Shown in pieces: positions 12,270 to 38,650 of a stretch of 64,000 nt of DNA (positions are counted from its first letter, which is position 1; each line of letters begins with the position of its first letter). A model generated the notes under the pieces. The model saw only the letters and a list, made by a program, of their open reading frames with translations, ran no database searches and had not been told where the DNA came from. The stretch spans positions 1-64,000 of the forward strand of contig JACEEZ010003525.1 of NCBI GenBank assembly GCA_016584305.1. Reading direction: 5' to 3'. A program made the position numbers and the translations under genes. The DNA comes from Chionoecetes opilio (taxonomy: Eukaryota > Arthropoda > Malacostraca > Decapoda > Majidae).

Positions 12270-13950
12270 GTTCATCACCAAAATATGAAATGGTGCCCAG
12301 GGAAACGGAAAATATTGAAGGGATAGAAAAATTACGAGGAGAGAGAGAGAGAGAGAGAGAGTATATTGCAACAGGAATAGGAGAGGAAGAGAAGAACGTA
12401 TCAACATCAGCTTTAAAAAAACCAGTTTGAAGCACAGTGGTGAAGCGCAGGTCGCCTCACCACCACCACCGAGGTCATGGCAGGTCAGGAGGCAGGAGGT
12501 CATAGGTCACACAAGGGTCACAAGGCCACACAACACCTTTTTTATATCACTGGTGTTGCCATTTATAGTTGCGTGACCCGGGACGTAAATAGTGGGTGTG
12601 GACGATGCGTTAGGTTAGGTTGACGTGTGTGTGGTGCAGAGTCATTATAAGGAGGGAGAGCTATTAAGGGTATTTTAGGAGAGTGGGAGAGGGAGGGGAA
12701 AAGGGATTCATTTAAGGAGGAATGGGCAATGAATTAGTAGAGAAAGGGAATGGAAGGAGGGAGAGCTATTAAGGGTATTTTAGGAGGAGTTTTAAGGGGA
12801 GTGGGAGTGAGAGGGACGGTAGGAAAAGGGATTACTTTAAGGAGTTTTAAATGGGTGAATGAGGGTATTTAAGAGGAGATTTTAAGGGAAGTGGGAGTGG
12901 AAGAGGAGGCCCATGGGAGGGGAGGAAAAGGGATTAATTTAAGGGTTAGAATGGGGACTGGGTTAGTAGAGAAAGGGAGTGGAGGAGAGGAGAGGTGTTA
13001 AAGGGAGTGCTGGGAAAGTAAAGTCCTGACCCCTTGTAGACTATAGGACGGGAAGGGAAGGGGAGGGGAGGGGTAGGAAGAGGGAGAGGGAAAGGAAGAA
13101 GGAGAGAGTGGGGGAGAGGGGAAGGAAGAGGGAGAGAGGAGGGAAGGAAGGAATGGGAGAGGGGGAGGGAAGGGGGAAAAGGAGAGGGGAGACCAGACTA
13201 GACCAGCTTACCTCCACGAACTTAACGGAGCGTAAGAGAGAGAGAGAGAGAGGTCATTGCAACTCTAGTGTTTTTCCTCTTTTCCAACTTTTTTTTTATT
13301 TCTTTTTTCTTTGTTGAGTCAGCAGGTCGTGGTTGGGCCTTTTAAGGGAGGGGGGAGGGGGGGAGGTATTAAGGGAGGGGGGAGGGGCTGCCAGTTCATT
13401 GTAGCAAAACGTTATAAACAAAAGGAGGGAATTTAGGCACATGAGAACGCACTTTTGACTCAACTCTTAAATTAGCTGAATAATCCAAATGAGAGAAGTG
13501 ATGCAGATGAAATTTTTTTTTCCCATGTTATTTCTTATGTTATTTCCTATGTTATTTCCTGTTACTTTTACTATATTCCTTTTAATGTTTTTCTAACTTA
13601 TTTACTGTTATTTTTTTTCCTATTCCTATTTTTTTTCTTCTATTATTAATATTTTTTCCTGTTATTCCTATTTTTTTATATTCCTATTAATATTTTCCTA
13701 TGTTATTCCTGTTATTTTTTTTCCTGTTCCTATTAATATTTTCCTGTTATTCTTGTTATTTTTTTCTATTCCTATTAATATTTTTTTCTTAATTCTCTAG
13801 TTTGTAAATATAGACAACATTGCTTCCTATTTTTTTCTTTTCTTTTTTTTCCCCATGTCTTGTCAAGTTTTTTTTTTTTTTTTTTTTTTTTTTTCCCGTT
13901 TTTTTTTTATAGATGTAAGAATAACAGTTTCATGAATGAACTCACCTTTG
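11416..13950. repeat. Intron with GA, ATT, GT and CA microsatellites and G-rich tracts
   Basis: GA array at 11565-11600; ATT at 11713-11734; AAT at 11826-11845; GT at 12121-12154; a sense-strand CA array at 12222-12268; purine-rich sequence at 12640-13200 in which the phrase GAGAGCTATTAAGGGTATTTTAG occurs at about 12656 and 12762; T-rich sequence with a repeated TTATTCCTATTAATATTTT theme at 13540-13800. No exon found. Confidence 0.7.
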
Positions 13951-13995
13951 ACTTTTGCGTTCACATTCCTCTTATAAATGTTCCCCTTTGAGTCA

Positions 13996-14345
13996 GTTCG
14001 TCAGTCAACCAGTCAGTCAGTCAGTCAACCATTCAGCCAGTCAGTCAGTCATTCAACCATTCATTCAGCCAGTCAGTCAGTCAACCATTCATTCAGCCAG
14101 TCAGTCAGTCAGTCAACCATTCATTCAGCCTGTCAGTCAGTCAGTCAGTCAACCATTCAGTCAGTCAGCCAGTCAGTCAATCAGTCAGGAAGTCAGTCAG
14201 TCAGCCAAGTGTTTCAACCATTCAGCCAGTCAATCATTCATTCAGTCAGTCAGGCACTCAATCAGTCAGCGATTAAGTCAGTCAGGAAGTCAGTCAGGCA
14301 CTCAATCAGTCAGCGATTAAGTCAGTCAGGAAGTCAGTCAGTCCA
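13996..14345 (+). repeat. CAGT/AACCATTCAGC-based tandem repeat
   Basis: Tetranucleotide GTCA/CAGT runs are interspersed with AACCATTCATTCAGC words, giving a period of about 40-50 bp. All three frames can read through with Ser/Gln/Val/Pro repeats, which is a by-product of the repeat and not a protein. Confidence 0.8.
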
Positions 14346-14454
14346 CACATAACACAACTTAGAGCCACGGGATCTTAGGAGCTTTCCATTAATCCTGTCA
14401 TAAGCCTCTTTATCTGAACACAAGTAAGATAAGACAAGATATCAGATAATCATA

Positions 14455-14690
14455 ACTACAACCCAACAAAGAACTCACTCACTATGCTACACCTTCACTA
14501 TTAACCATGACTACAACCCCGCCAAGAACTCACTCACTATGCTACACCTTCACTATTAATCATGACTACAGCCCCACAAAGAACTCGCTCACTATGCTAC
14601 ACTACACCTTCACTATTAATCATGACTACAACCCCACAAAGAACTCACTCACTGCTATACCTTCACTATTTTTTTTTTCATTGACTAACC
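14455..14690 (+). repeat. ~60-bp tandem repeat, four units
   Basis: Units built on GAACTCACTCACTATGCTAC, CTTCACTATTAA and CATGACTACAACCCC recur about every 59-65 bp. The last unit is truncated near 14670. Confidence 0.75.
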
Positions 14691-14744
14691 TCCAGGAACA
14701 CTTATAAAAATTATGCCTAATACACAATGACTTTTTTTCATATA

Positions 14745-15460
14745 GACTCAATTTTAAAGATCATATATTCACAAACACTCAATTTTAAAGATCATATATT
14801 CACAAACACTCAATTTTAAAGATCATATATTCACAGACACTCAATTTTAAAGATCATATATTCACAAACACTCAATTTTAAAGATCATATATTCACAAAC
14901 ACTCAATTTTAAAGATCATATATTCACAAACACTCAATTTTAAAGATCATATATTCACAAACACTCAATTTTAAAGATTATATATTCACAAACTCAATTT
15001 TAACGATCATATATTCACAAACACTCAATTTTAACGATCATATATTCACAAACACTCAATTTTAAAGATCATATATTCACAAACACTCCATTTTAACGAT
15101 CATATATTCACAAACACTCAATTTTAACGATCATATATTCATTCACAAACACTCCATTTTAACGATCATATATTCACAAACACTCAATTTTAACGATCAT
15201 ATATTCACAAACAGACTATTCTAACGATCATATATTCACAAACACTCCATTTTAACGATCATATATTCACAAACACTCAATTTTAACGATCATGTATTCT
15301 CAAACACTCAATTTTAACGATCATATATTCACAAACACTCAATTTTAACGATCATATATTCACAAACAGACAATTTTAACGATCATATATTCACAAACAA
15401 AATTTTAACGATCATATATTCACAAACAGACTATTTTAAACGATCAAATTTTATTTCACA
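14745..15460 (+). repeat. 31-bp satellite array, about 23 units
   Basis: The head-to-tail unit contains ACACTCAATTTTAAAGATCA and TATATTCACAA. Its 5' half carries the AAAGATCAT variant and its 3' half the AACGATCAT variant, so the two halves expanded at different times. There are no spacers, which excludes a CRISPR array. It lies in the hnRNP L intron. Confidence 0.9.
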
Positions 15461-15654
15461 AACCACGATCAACCCTAAAAATTAAGTTGCACAATAGATA
15501 CTGACGCTTATTTTTACACAGACATATATTTCCTCTTAATCGAAAAACAAATATTTCCTCTTTATCGAGAAATCTAGCATACCTCATAGCCTACTCTCTT
15601 GATATACATAAACCAAACTTTCGAACCTTTCCTCTTGCTTACATTTGGCTAAAG

Positions 15655-15950
15655 AGGCAGAACCCGTGTGGTGGGGCAGGTGTAGTGAGGCAGGGGGGGC
15701 GGGGTGTAGTGAGGCAGGGGGGGGGTGAGGCGGGGGGGGCAGGTGTGGTGAGGCAGGGGTGGCAGGTGTGGTGAGGCAGGGGTGGCAGGTGTGGTGAGGC
15801 AGGGGGGGCAGGTGTAGTGGGGCAGGGGCGGCAGGTGTGGTGAGGCAGGGGTGGCAGGTGTGGTGAGGCAGGGGAGGCAGAACCCGTGTGGTGGGAAAGA
15901 AGTGAGGGGGCAGGGGCGGCAGGTGTAGTGAGGCTTGCACAGGTGACGCC
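15655..15950 (+). repeat. ~23-bp GC-rich minisatellite
   Basis: The unit GGCAGGTGTGGTGAGGCAGG plus a short variable G run is repeated about a dozen times. A larger block containing GGCAGAACCCGTGTGGTGGG appears at both 15656 and 15878, so the array has a higher-order duplication. Confidence 0.8.
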
Positions 15951-16129
15951 AGGACGGGGAGGCTCATTAACGCCAGGTGTGGAGGGTGTGGAAGGTAAAG
16001 AGGGTGTGGAGAGGGTGATGTTTACCTGGTGACACGTGGCAGGTAGGGATGTGTGTGTGTGTCTGTCGTGGTCTATTTTTCTTCCGTCTTATAACTTATT
16101 TTGGTTTGATTTTTAGTTATATTTTCTTG

Positions 16130-16870
<741 letters not shown>

Positions 16871-17303
16871 CGAACAAGACACGAGCGGAATAAGACGAAC
16901 CTCCAGACTCTGTAATCAGACTTGCAAATCCAAACCAACTTTTGTCGCGGGGAGAGCAGAGTTGTCGAAGTCAATACACATCGTAAGGAGGAGGGAGAGG
17001 AGGAGGAGACGGAGACTACTAAAGATGCTAAGACTGACAACTTTATCTTCCTCCTCCTCTTCCTCCTCCTAGTCGTAAATCCTCTTACCTGACAATCCTC
17101 TTACCTTTATATTGTTTTAATGTTTTCTTTACGGTTCTTCCAGTCGCGTTTGAGAAGCTTTTTAGGGATTTTGTGTAGTATTAGGGAGCACCTTTTCGTA
17201 AGTGTGTGTGTCTGTGTGTGTTTTAGAGTTTATTCTTGTATGAATCTCTCTCTCTCTCTCTACTCGTTTCTTCTCTCGTCTCGTCTCTAGGTCTCTTCTC
17301 TCT

Positions 17304-17396
<93 letters not shown>

Positions 17397-17847
17397 GCTT
17401 TCATTCACAAGTTTCCCTCATATTCTAGTGTTTATATTATTTCAAGTATTCTCAAGCCCGTTTTAAACAATTTTCAAAGATTGGTAGTAAATATTTATCT
17501 TAATTCCACTGTTTATCATTTTTGTTATCCGTTTTGTGCAGTTGAATTCACTCGTACATTCCTTTACTTTGCTAACTCCACCACATTTTTCCTCGTGTCT
17601 TTTATTTATTGCATTTAACACTTGCTATTGCTCTTAAATCTTATCTCTATTTTGCCTTTACTGTTATAAATTGTTACTATCTTCTACCTCGTCTAAGTTA
17701 TCATCATTCTTTCTATTCTCACTTTTCTTATTTCCTTTCTTCTTTGCATTATCACATTCGCTTATTCTTTCACCTTTTCTCATTCGCCACTTTCTCTCCT
17801 CTCCTCGCATCTCGTATTTTCTTATTTTTCTCACTTTTCTGTTTCAG
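16871..17847. repeat. Intron with CT array
   Basis: Mostly unremarkable AT-rich sequence with one CT array of about 85 bp (17308-17393). No exon seen. Confidence 0.6.
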
Positions 17848-18488
17848 CGCTTCTCAGTTTCTTGTCTTTTTTCCTCAACGCTTCTCAGTTTCTTGTCTTT
17901 TTTCCTCAACGCTTCTCAGTTTCTTGTCTTTTTTCCTCAACGCTTCTCAGTTTCTTGTCTTTTTTCCTCAACGCTTCTCAGTTTCTTGTCTTTTCCTCAA
18001 CGCTTCTCAGTTTCTTGTCTTTTTTCCTCAACGCTTCTCAGTTTCTTGTCTTTTTTCCTCAACGCTTCTCAGTTTCTTGTCTTTTTTCCTCAACGCTTCT
18101 CAGTTTCTTGTCTTTTTCCTCAACGCTTCTCAGTTTCTTGTCTTTTTCCTCAACGCTTCTCAGTTTCTTGTCTTTTTCCTCAACGCTTCTCAGTTTCTTG
18201 TCTTTTTCCTCAACGCTTCTCAGTTTCTTGTCTTTTTCCTCAACGCTTCTCAGTTTCTTGTACCTTTTCCTCAACGCTTCTCAGTTTCTTGTCTTTTTCC
18301 TCAACGCTTCTCAGTTTCTTGTACCTTTTCCTCAACGCTTCTCAGTTTCTTGTCTTTTTCCTCAACGCTTCTCAGTTTCTTGTACCTTTTCCTCAACGCT
18401 TCTCAGTTTCTTGTCTTTTTCCTCAACGCTTCTCAGTTTCTTGTACTTTTTCCTCAACGCTTCTCAGTTTCTTGTACCTTTTCCTTCA
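17848..18488 (+). repeat. 30-31-bp tandem repeat, about 21 units
   Basis: The unit CGCTTCTCAGTTTCTTGTCT plus TTTTTTCCTCAA is 31 bp in the first units. It shortens to 30 bp when one T is lost, and a GTACC variant appears in the last third. It is open in all three + frames (up to 323 codons), but the reading frames simply translate the repeat (Ser/Phe/Leu rich). Every unit carries a pyrimidine tract followed by CTCAG, which resembles a 3' splice site. Confidence 0.9.
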
Positions 18489-18656
18489 CGCCGTTGTTAC
18501 GCATCCCTGCTTTCATTTGTTTTGTTTTTCTTAAGTTTCTTTCTGTTTTCCTTTGCCTCTGTTTACTCGTGTTCGCATGACATTCACTTGTTTGTCTCCT
18601 CTTAGTTTTCTTTAATTAGTTTTGTTTGTTTGTCTTTCCTGTCTTGCTTTACATTA

Positions 18657-19134
<478 letters not shown>

Positions 19135-19138
<4 letters not shown>

Positions 19139-20155
19139 TCTAAATCTAAATGGGGACTGGTGACAAGTGGAGTTCCACAAGGGTCTGTTTTGGGTCCATT
19201 ACTATTTTTTATTTACATCAACGACTTGGATAGTGGGATTAGCAGTGATATCAGCAAGTTTGCTGATGATACTAAGTTAGGTAGGATTATTGGATCACAG
19301 TCTGATGTAAACATATTGCAGGGAGACTTAGATAAACTTAACGAGTGGGCAGTCAGATGGCAGATGGAATTTAATATTGATAAATGCAGCGTTATGAATG
19401 TTGGTAGAAAAAACCCTGGTAATAGATACACCATAAGCAATGTATCGCTGAAAAGATCAGAAGGTGAAAAAGATCTTGGAGTGAGGGTGAGCCCAGACCT
19501 CCGACCTAGGAAACAATGTATTGAGGCCAGAAATAGAGCTAATAGAGTATTAGGATTCATTACCAGAAGTGTTAAAAGTAGAAATGCGGAAGTTATTCTA
19601 AAGCTTTATCTGGCTCTAGTCAGGCCTCACCTAGACTATGCAGTTCAGTTTTGGTCTCCATATTACAGGATGGATATAGTGTTGTTAGAAACAGTGCAGA
19701 GAAGGATGACCAAAATGATACAAGGGATGCGTAACTTTAGTTATGAGAGGAGATTGAAGTTATTAAAATTACACTCACTCGAGAGACGCAGAGTAAGGGG
19801 CGATCTGATAGAAGTTTTTAAGTGGATAAAGGGATTTAATAAAGGAGAGGTAGGAAAAGTTCTTACGGCTTTTAACCAGGGTAGAACAAGAAGTAACTGA
19901 TTCAAGCTGGAAAAGCGTAGATTTAGAAAGGAAATAGGGAAAAACTGGTTCACAAATAGGGTGGTGAACGAATGGAATGGTCTCAGTAGACAGGTAGTTA
20001 GTGCGGAGTCATTAGGGAGCTTTAAAGAGGGGCTGGATAGGTTCATGGATGGGGATGAAAGGTGGATGTAGGTAGTGTTAGGTGACAGGAACTACCACGT
20101 GTAGGCCTCGCGGCCTCTTGTAGCTTCCTTATTTTCTTATGTTCTTATGTACTAC
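19135..20155 (+). mobile_element. 5'-truncated CR1/Jockey-like LINE, reverse transcriptase C-terminal half
   Basis: The coding part begins inside the RT domain. It has SGVPQGSVLGPLLF (RT motif B region), then FADDTK (catalytic YADD/FADD box) and a thumb/C-terminal region with LGVRVSPDL, LYLALVRPHLDYAVQFWSP and RRRVRGDLIEVFKW, typical of CR1/Jockey-group non-LTR elements. One in-frame TGA at about 19898-19900 interrupts a frame that otherwise continues to a TAG at 20069-20071. A short 3' UTR ends in a TTCTTATG-rich tail. Endonuclease, ORF1 and most of RT are missing. The copy sits inside an ACT microsatellite and is in the hnRNP L intron in sense orientation. Clade assignment is by motif recognition only. 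Confidence 0.88.
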
Positions 20156-20403
20156 TACTACCACTTGATCATAACCATTACTATCACCATTACCATTGCA
20201 TCATCACCACCACCATTACCTATTTTCCGTACCTACACACACCTTTCCTAACATTTTATAGTTGCTTCAGTACTCCGGTTCATTTCCTCATGTGTGTGTA
20301 TTATGGGTTTTTTTTCTTCTTCCTGTATGCCTTCGGGTGAAAATACAATTATTATTATTATCTTCACCTCTCACCCTCTCTCTCTCTCTCTCTCTCTTAA
20401 CAG
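20156..20403 (+). other. Intron end before the 20404 exon
   Basis: Residual ACT/ACC repeats, AT-rich sequence and a CT microsatellite (20376-20397) that forms the pyrimidine tract of the following AACAG splice acceptor. Confidence 0.6.
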
Positions 20404-32608
<12,205 letters not shown>

Positions 32609-34390
32609 GTGTCGCGCCAGCACAGCGCCACACGGCCGGCCCCGCCACCGCCGCGCCGTGACCTGCAGGGCACACCAGGGTTGTTGGCAGTCAGGCAGGG
32701 AGTAACAGGATTGTCTAAATCAAGCTATAGTTACTTATGGTCCACAGGCGCAGTAAGTATAGGGAGTCATACCGTCACAGTGGGTTGTTGGCACCCCAGG
32801 GGGCAGTGCTGCAACAGCTGCAGCAGTGGGTGCAGTACTGCACTCTGGGGTGTAGAGGCAGAGGGCTGCCTTGCATAGGTTGAGGGATGCGCCCCGGGCC
32901 TCTGTCACTCCCCTGCTGGACCCCTCGGGGACCTGGACTGCCGGGAATAACAACACTTGTTGTTGGCCACTGGAGGCTCTGCCTTGTGATTCCTACAGCT
33001 TGATCTGAATAGGAAGAATTAAACAAGTTTCAGCAATAAAGAGTTTTGCAGTTAATTTAAAGTTTCTCTTTGTTTAACGGAAGTAATGTGAAAGTTTGAA
33101 ATTTCATAATTATTATAAGTAACTGATATGCCAGCAGACGTTGGCTCATCCGGCCCGGGGTCGGCGTCCCTTCCCGAGGCGCCCGGCAGCGTAGGATAAG
33201 TGCAGTATAAACCCTCCCTGAGTTGGAAGCTTGGGCAGTCTCCCACTGTCCGTCCTACGCTCTCTTTATATCACCGTTATCATTATTCTGAACACTACAC
33301 CTGAGTAGGCCTTGGGGCTCCAGTGAGGCCCGACACGCAGCCCATTGCTGCAACGTGTGTAGCCAACCCGACACTCTTGTGTGGGTCACCTGTAGCCGGC
33401 TGGCTGCAGGATGTCTTAGTGAGGGTTGGTTTCTTTCAGGCATTTATCACAAAATTATGCAGCACAGCAGTGCCACAGATTAGGATTGGGCAGCCGGGCC
33501 TTCCCGTGCCACATCAGCGGGTCGGCCCGGCCCGGACTGCCCCTCAAGACTGCCCGCTGGAGCCCCGGGCGTGTGTGCTCACTCAGTGGAATGTACAATA
33601 CTGTTTATCAATATTGTGTTATGTTTCTAAACCTATTCCATTATTAGGCACAATAATTACTTCTGAACTTACTGTATTATACTTATCAGTTCACTGTAAT
33701 CTTTGATGGTCACTGATTCGTCAGTGCTATGTTAAGTCTAGGTCACCAGTTAACTTATAACATGGATCTTACCTGATATTATGGCCGTGTGTGTTACTAT
33801 CATGATGTAGCTAACTAGGTAACTGGTCTTTGTTGCAATAATGGTCAAGGGATCCACCATTCATTAGCCCGCCTGCGTCACTAAGGCTGGTCCTGTCTGT
33901 TCTGAAGGGAATGATGACAAGCTCTGTAGCACCTGCTTCTGGGGCTCAATAATGGCTGATCTTTTGACAGTAGTCTTACACTGATGATGACCCATGTAAG
34001 TTAGTAGGAGGCAATGTTAGTGGCAACAAGGATGAATTGTTGGTAAATGTAGTTGTAATTGATCAAGCTTTGGCCAGAGGGCAGGTGAATTCAACAAGCG
34101 CTACAGCTCTGGCTTGTTTCACTGCTCGTCTGTCAGGGCCTCAGTGTTTTAGATTAGCATTTTAATGCTTTTTCACTTTCTCTTTCTTTCTTAGTTTATT
34201 TTATCTTATTTTTAAGTAGACGGTAAAATGGTGTCGTTATACTTAGTTGACCTCTTTGAGCTGGTGCCGCCAGCCGCTGCAGGACGTGACAAAAGCTCTG
34301 TCAGTCCCTGGTTATACTCCTGGTTTGTGCCACATTATTTGTTTTGCCGCTAACAGTAATTCAATAAAGTTTGAGTGACCAAATTAAAAA
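32609..34390 (+). other. hnRNP L 3' UTR with candidate poly(A) signals
   Basis: Non-coding sequence following the stop. AATAAA hexamers occur at 33035-33040 and 34363-34368, and another lies further away at 36711-36716. Which are used cannot be told. The frames in this stretch lack recognisable motifs. Confidence 0.55.
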
Positions 34391-37300
34391 GAATACATGC
34401 AGACAAGAAGTTCAAGCAAAGCTATAAAGTGTTCAGTGCATAATCTTGCCAACGGGTAATTGTAGACTTTGAAATATTTGATTTAAGAGAGAAATTCCTA
34501 GTCAGCAACACATGGTACTTAATTTAGGGCTTTTAACCATGACAAATCTAAGCATATCAAACATGACTCTCACAAACTTCAAGCAGGAAACAATACATTA
34601 TACACGACTTTTCTTGAACTTCCCATCTACAGACAAGGCTTTCACTGACACACCCCCACCCCACCCGCAGCCAGAGAAACTAGCCTACAGCAGACTACAG
34701 AGCCAGACACTGGCCCACAGCATGTATAAACAAACCCAGCTTATATATATATCTATATATAGGCCTTTATGGTGATCATTTGCGGTACTCAAGACAGGGT
34801 TGAGTTAAAGATCTTTTCTTACATTTTTTTGTAAATAGAACACCCAAAACAATATTTTCTGGTACGTACTATGTTGTAAATAATTTTTCAAAGCGGCTTA
34901 CATCTTAAATGAAAACAGTGAGTGATTGAAGCGTGCTCGTTCAATATTCACTGAGTTTCCACGTGAGCGCTAATGTTTTGTGGCGTCAAGTGTCATGTTG
35001 CCTCACGGGTGTCCTGCGTGTGTGCCGGGCCCCAGCCCCTTCCGGCACTGAGGCGCGCTGCTCTGCCAAGGCTTGCTCCCACTGAACTTGTGTGATCAGT
35101 AACTGTAACTTAATGTGGCTCCTTGGTAAGTATTTAGATGCATAGCTGAAAGGATTAATGAATAAATGGGATCTCTCGCCTACTCATGGTGACTAACTGC
35201 CACAGTTGGTCATTATCTGTAGGAAAAAATATTAGGTGTAACTTGTGGGTGTTTATTTCAGCATGAGGAGCGCGCCTTCAGGGCTCCGGGGGTTCGGAAA
35301 CCCGGCACTTATTTGGAATGTCTCAATTTAGAACCGTTCACTACTCGTACCCCGTCCTGAGTTCTTAATCCAACGACATTCACTCATTCATCGCAGAAAG
35401 ATCTGTTGCAGACTGTGATTATGAAAGATTTGAGATTTTTTTTCTAAATGTTGAGTCCATTCGTTGACACGTAGGAACAGAGAACAGTACAAGCTACACC
35501 ACATGAAAATACTGAACAGAAACAGAGAAACTCCTGAACAATCATACTACATGCAATTCTGGAAGACAGAGAGGCAAAGGGTGACATTGTTAAAACACTC
35601 ACCACAGACAGTAATGTAAATTAACAAGCTTTTTCCTACTTTGTTTTGTTTCTTTGTTTTGCTAAAATACTAGCTTCATGAGGTATTTATTTTGTTATTC
35701 AAGTTCAAAGCCAACTTGGTACAAATCAAGATTGTACTAAGGTAAAGCAAGCCTGCCAAATGTGTAGACACTGGAGGGCCGCTCGTCCCCCCTCACGGCC
35801 AGCCCCGCCGGCGCCAGCCCGCCCAGGACCCACCCCGAGGAGCTCCTCAGAGTTGATCTGTAAATATTTGAATGATTAAACAAGGCTCGCCCTTGGGGCC
35901 TCCAGCAGCGGCAGCAGCCAGGTGGCCTCAGGCCTCGGCAGCCGTGGCCGGCCAGGGCAAGGGCGGGGCTGCAGGCGGTTGCCGCTGGCGTCAAGGAGCG
36001 GGGGGCGGGCGGTGCCTCTCTCCTCCGTGCCAAGCGTGGTGTGTCTGGGCCGTGAGTGAGTGCTGTGTAGGCCACGTCCATCTTGGGCTAGGGTCCCTGC
36101 GAGGGCCCCAGGGAGCGCGCCCTTGGCCCTCTGCCCCGCCCGGCGGCCCTCGGCCCCAAACTCAGCTCATAAGCAATACGACCTGACCTCAGGTCCCTCG
36201 GGGGCTCCCTGGGGCTACCCGGACCGCTAGGCTGTCTAAGTGGTTTTATCTCTGATAAGTCGTTAAAATGTCGTTGCAAAATGTGCTTAAGTAGAGAATG
36301 TTTATTACTCTTCTTGAAATCGTCCCAATAGAGTGAATCACTTGATGCATATCATAGCACTAAGGTTTACTGCGCCGGCGAGCCAGTGCCGCGGGGCCGC
36401 GCCCGCTGGCCGCCCACGGCGCCGTGCCCCGTGCCGCGTGATGTTCCGTCCGAGGGCGGCAGTGACAGCCTCAACTTCTGCGCCGTCCTTCCCCTGCGGC
36501 TGGGCGGCTCAGACACTGAGGCCGATTGGTGAGCGGCGCGGGGTGCGGCGTCGGGTCGGCCCGCGGCCCGTCCACGGCCGGCGGCGGCCGCGGCGTGGCC
36601 TTGAACCCAAACCATCCCTTATTCCAGGATTGCGGAGTTATTTTAAAAGCATAACAAACATGATATTATAATTTCCCTTAATCCATATGTTGTTTGTAAG
36701 AATTTTAAGGAATAAAATGAATAATACTTTAGTATAAAAGAGATGATGGAGACTTTGATTTTCATGTGGTGTCCTGCATAGCTGGTCTTGGGGGGGATTG
36801 GGATTCGCTAACATTTACTTCAACGAAACTACTTACTGGCTGCGGAACAGTTAGTGATGTTTTCACCTTCTGTGTGCTTCAGTAGCCTGGGCGCTGCAGC
36901 GACAATGACGGCCGCAGTTGCTGTGTACACCTAGGCCTCGTTTAACGCACGAGTTGAGTTCCTGGAAAATCGTGCGTTCATGGAAAAATGTTTAAACGAA
37001 TAATATGTTCCCATTAACTTCTTATAATTCAAGAGCAAATTTGTGTATAACTTCAAATTTTTCTTGTGTTAAACGAATTTTGGTATTTAGATTTTTCTTT
37101 TGTGTAATTATTTTTGTAAAGCAAGATTGTGGTAAAGGAGGTATAAGTGTATACTACTTTTGTCCAAAAGGGGTACTTACAAGCTCTACCGCAGGAAGTC
37201 ATGGAGATCACTAGCTGCCAGGACTGACTGAGAAGGCTTCAGCGACAGCAGCTCTGATGTTACATGTAGTGGACAGCTTACTGTTGTTTGGTACAGTATA

Positions 37301-38650
37301 AGGATCCCGGGGAGGAGGTTTAGTAACAATTAACCTTAGAACCCGTGAACTGTTACTGAAAGATGAAGTTGTCGTTAAAGAATTACCCTTCTGGGCAGTC
37401 AATTGTAGACTGTTCCGAGTTGAAGGGCATGTTGAAGTGTCATGTATGTATAGGCCAGTGATTTAAATGTTATTACAGGCTTGGTTAAGTTGCTGGACTG
37501 GCGCCTCTATGATGACAGGAAAAATACACTATTTTAAAGTGTCTAGAGGTCAGGAAGCGGCCACCAGGTGAATGATTAAGTTCCAGGAAGTAATTGAATT
37601 AACAGGAAAGCTCTACATTTTGCATCGAGGTGTCATCACTTGGCTGACTGGTAAATGTGGTCTTCCCTACAAAAACGAAATTTTAGATATGTTTGTACCG
37701 ATTATTACGTTATACAGTACTCTGTTGTTCAAGCAAGATTGGCAATATTTTTCTATGAACAATGAGTGATGCAGGAAGCCCTTGAAGAATGGTGAAAAGT
37801 CACTTATTACTGCTATGGACTTGTCACTGGATCTGCCATAGCACTGTGTAACTATAAAGGGTTGTTCCTTGTTTTTACTGTCACAAACCTCAATTGCTTC
37901 TGTGTTTCTGATAGTGTACGATATGCTTATTGGAACATGGTGGAAGCTAAAGAGAAGTATTTGTTAAACCAATGTTGTGTGCTATGTTACATTATATTAC
38001 TGGTCACAAAGGCATTATATTCACGAGGAATGGATAACAAACAGATTAGTAATGGTTACCCAGCTGCCCGGTGTGGCGAGAAATACGCTGTCCGAAACAG
38101 GGTGACCACTCTAAATGCTCAGAAATCCCAAGACTGTCCCCTCAAAAACCCTAGATTGACTTGAATAATCCCCCCCCCCCCCCCCCCCCCCCAAATCCCA
38201 AGGCCATGGCCGAAATCACAAGATCTTGGGAAACATCCTTAGGATTGGCATCCCTGGTCCGATAACTTGGCTGTCCAAGCCGCCGCAGTGTACAGCGCCT
38301 GCGTCTTGCCAGTGGCGGGCGACAACAAATCAGTGAGGTGCCTGCACACAGGCGCGCGACGTAAAGAAATTTCGTCTATAATCGGGTAGGCAATGCTATC
38401 CTTCAACAAATCAGGCATCCCGCAATACGAGTGCCTCATTTACTGCTGTATTTGGGATACTAGCCCAACAGTCTTGTTTATATTAGATATTTTGGTCCTT
38501 TTTGCTGCAAGGCACGCTATTTCACCGATCACCATCCCAAGCCAGCATTATGTCGAATTATGGGATACCTTGACAATTTCCCGTACAATCAAAGTCTGTC
38601 CATGATAGAAAAAGACTTTCAGAATCAGTTCCTTTCATTCAGTGTTCCAG
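34391..38650. other. Intergenic or extended 3' region, GC-rich pockets
   Basis: Mixed sequence with two GC-rich pockets (35760-36240 and 36370-36610), an inverted repeat around CCCCAGGGAG (about 36098-36118 with 36195-36215) and a C run at 38170-38191. I recognise no gene. Predicted frames here are short, Pro/Arg/Ala-rich and unsupported. Confidence 0.5.

Noticed and set aside
13955..14352. Ser/Gln/Val/Pro repeat proteins of about 120 residues
   Set aside because: Product of CAGT tetranucleotide repeats; parallel frames give equivalent proteins.
14745..15460. Regular 31-bp array as a CRISPR-like locus
   Set aside because: Units are strictly head-to-tail without unique spacers, and the context is eukaryotic.
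17609..18605. Open frames of up to 323 codons in all three + frames
   Set aside because: They translate a 30-31-bp tandem repeat; being open in every frame is due to the repeat having no stop triplets.
35737..36671. GC-rich frames on both strands as genes
   Set aside because: Pro/Ala/Arg composition from GC-rich DNA, no motifs, no splice structure, and frames overlap on opposite strands.
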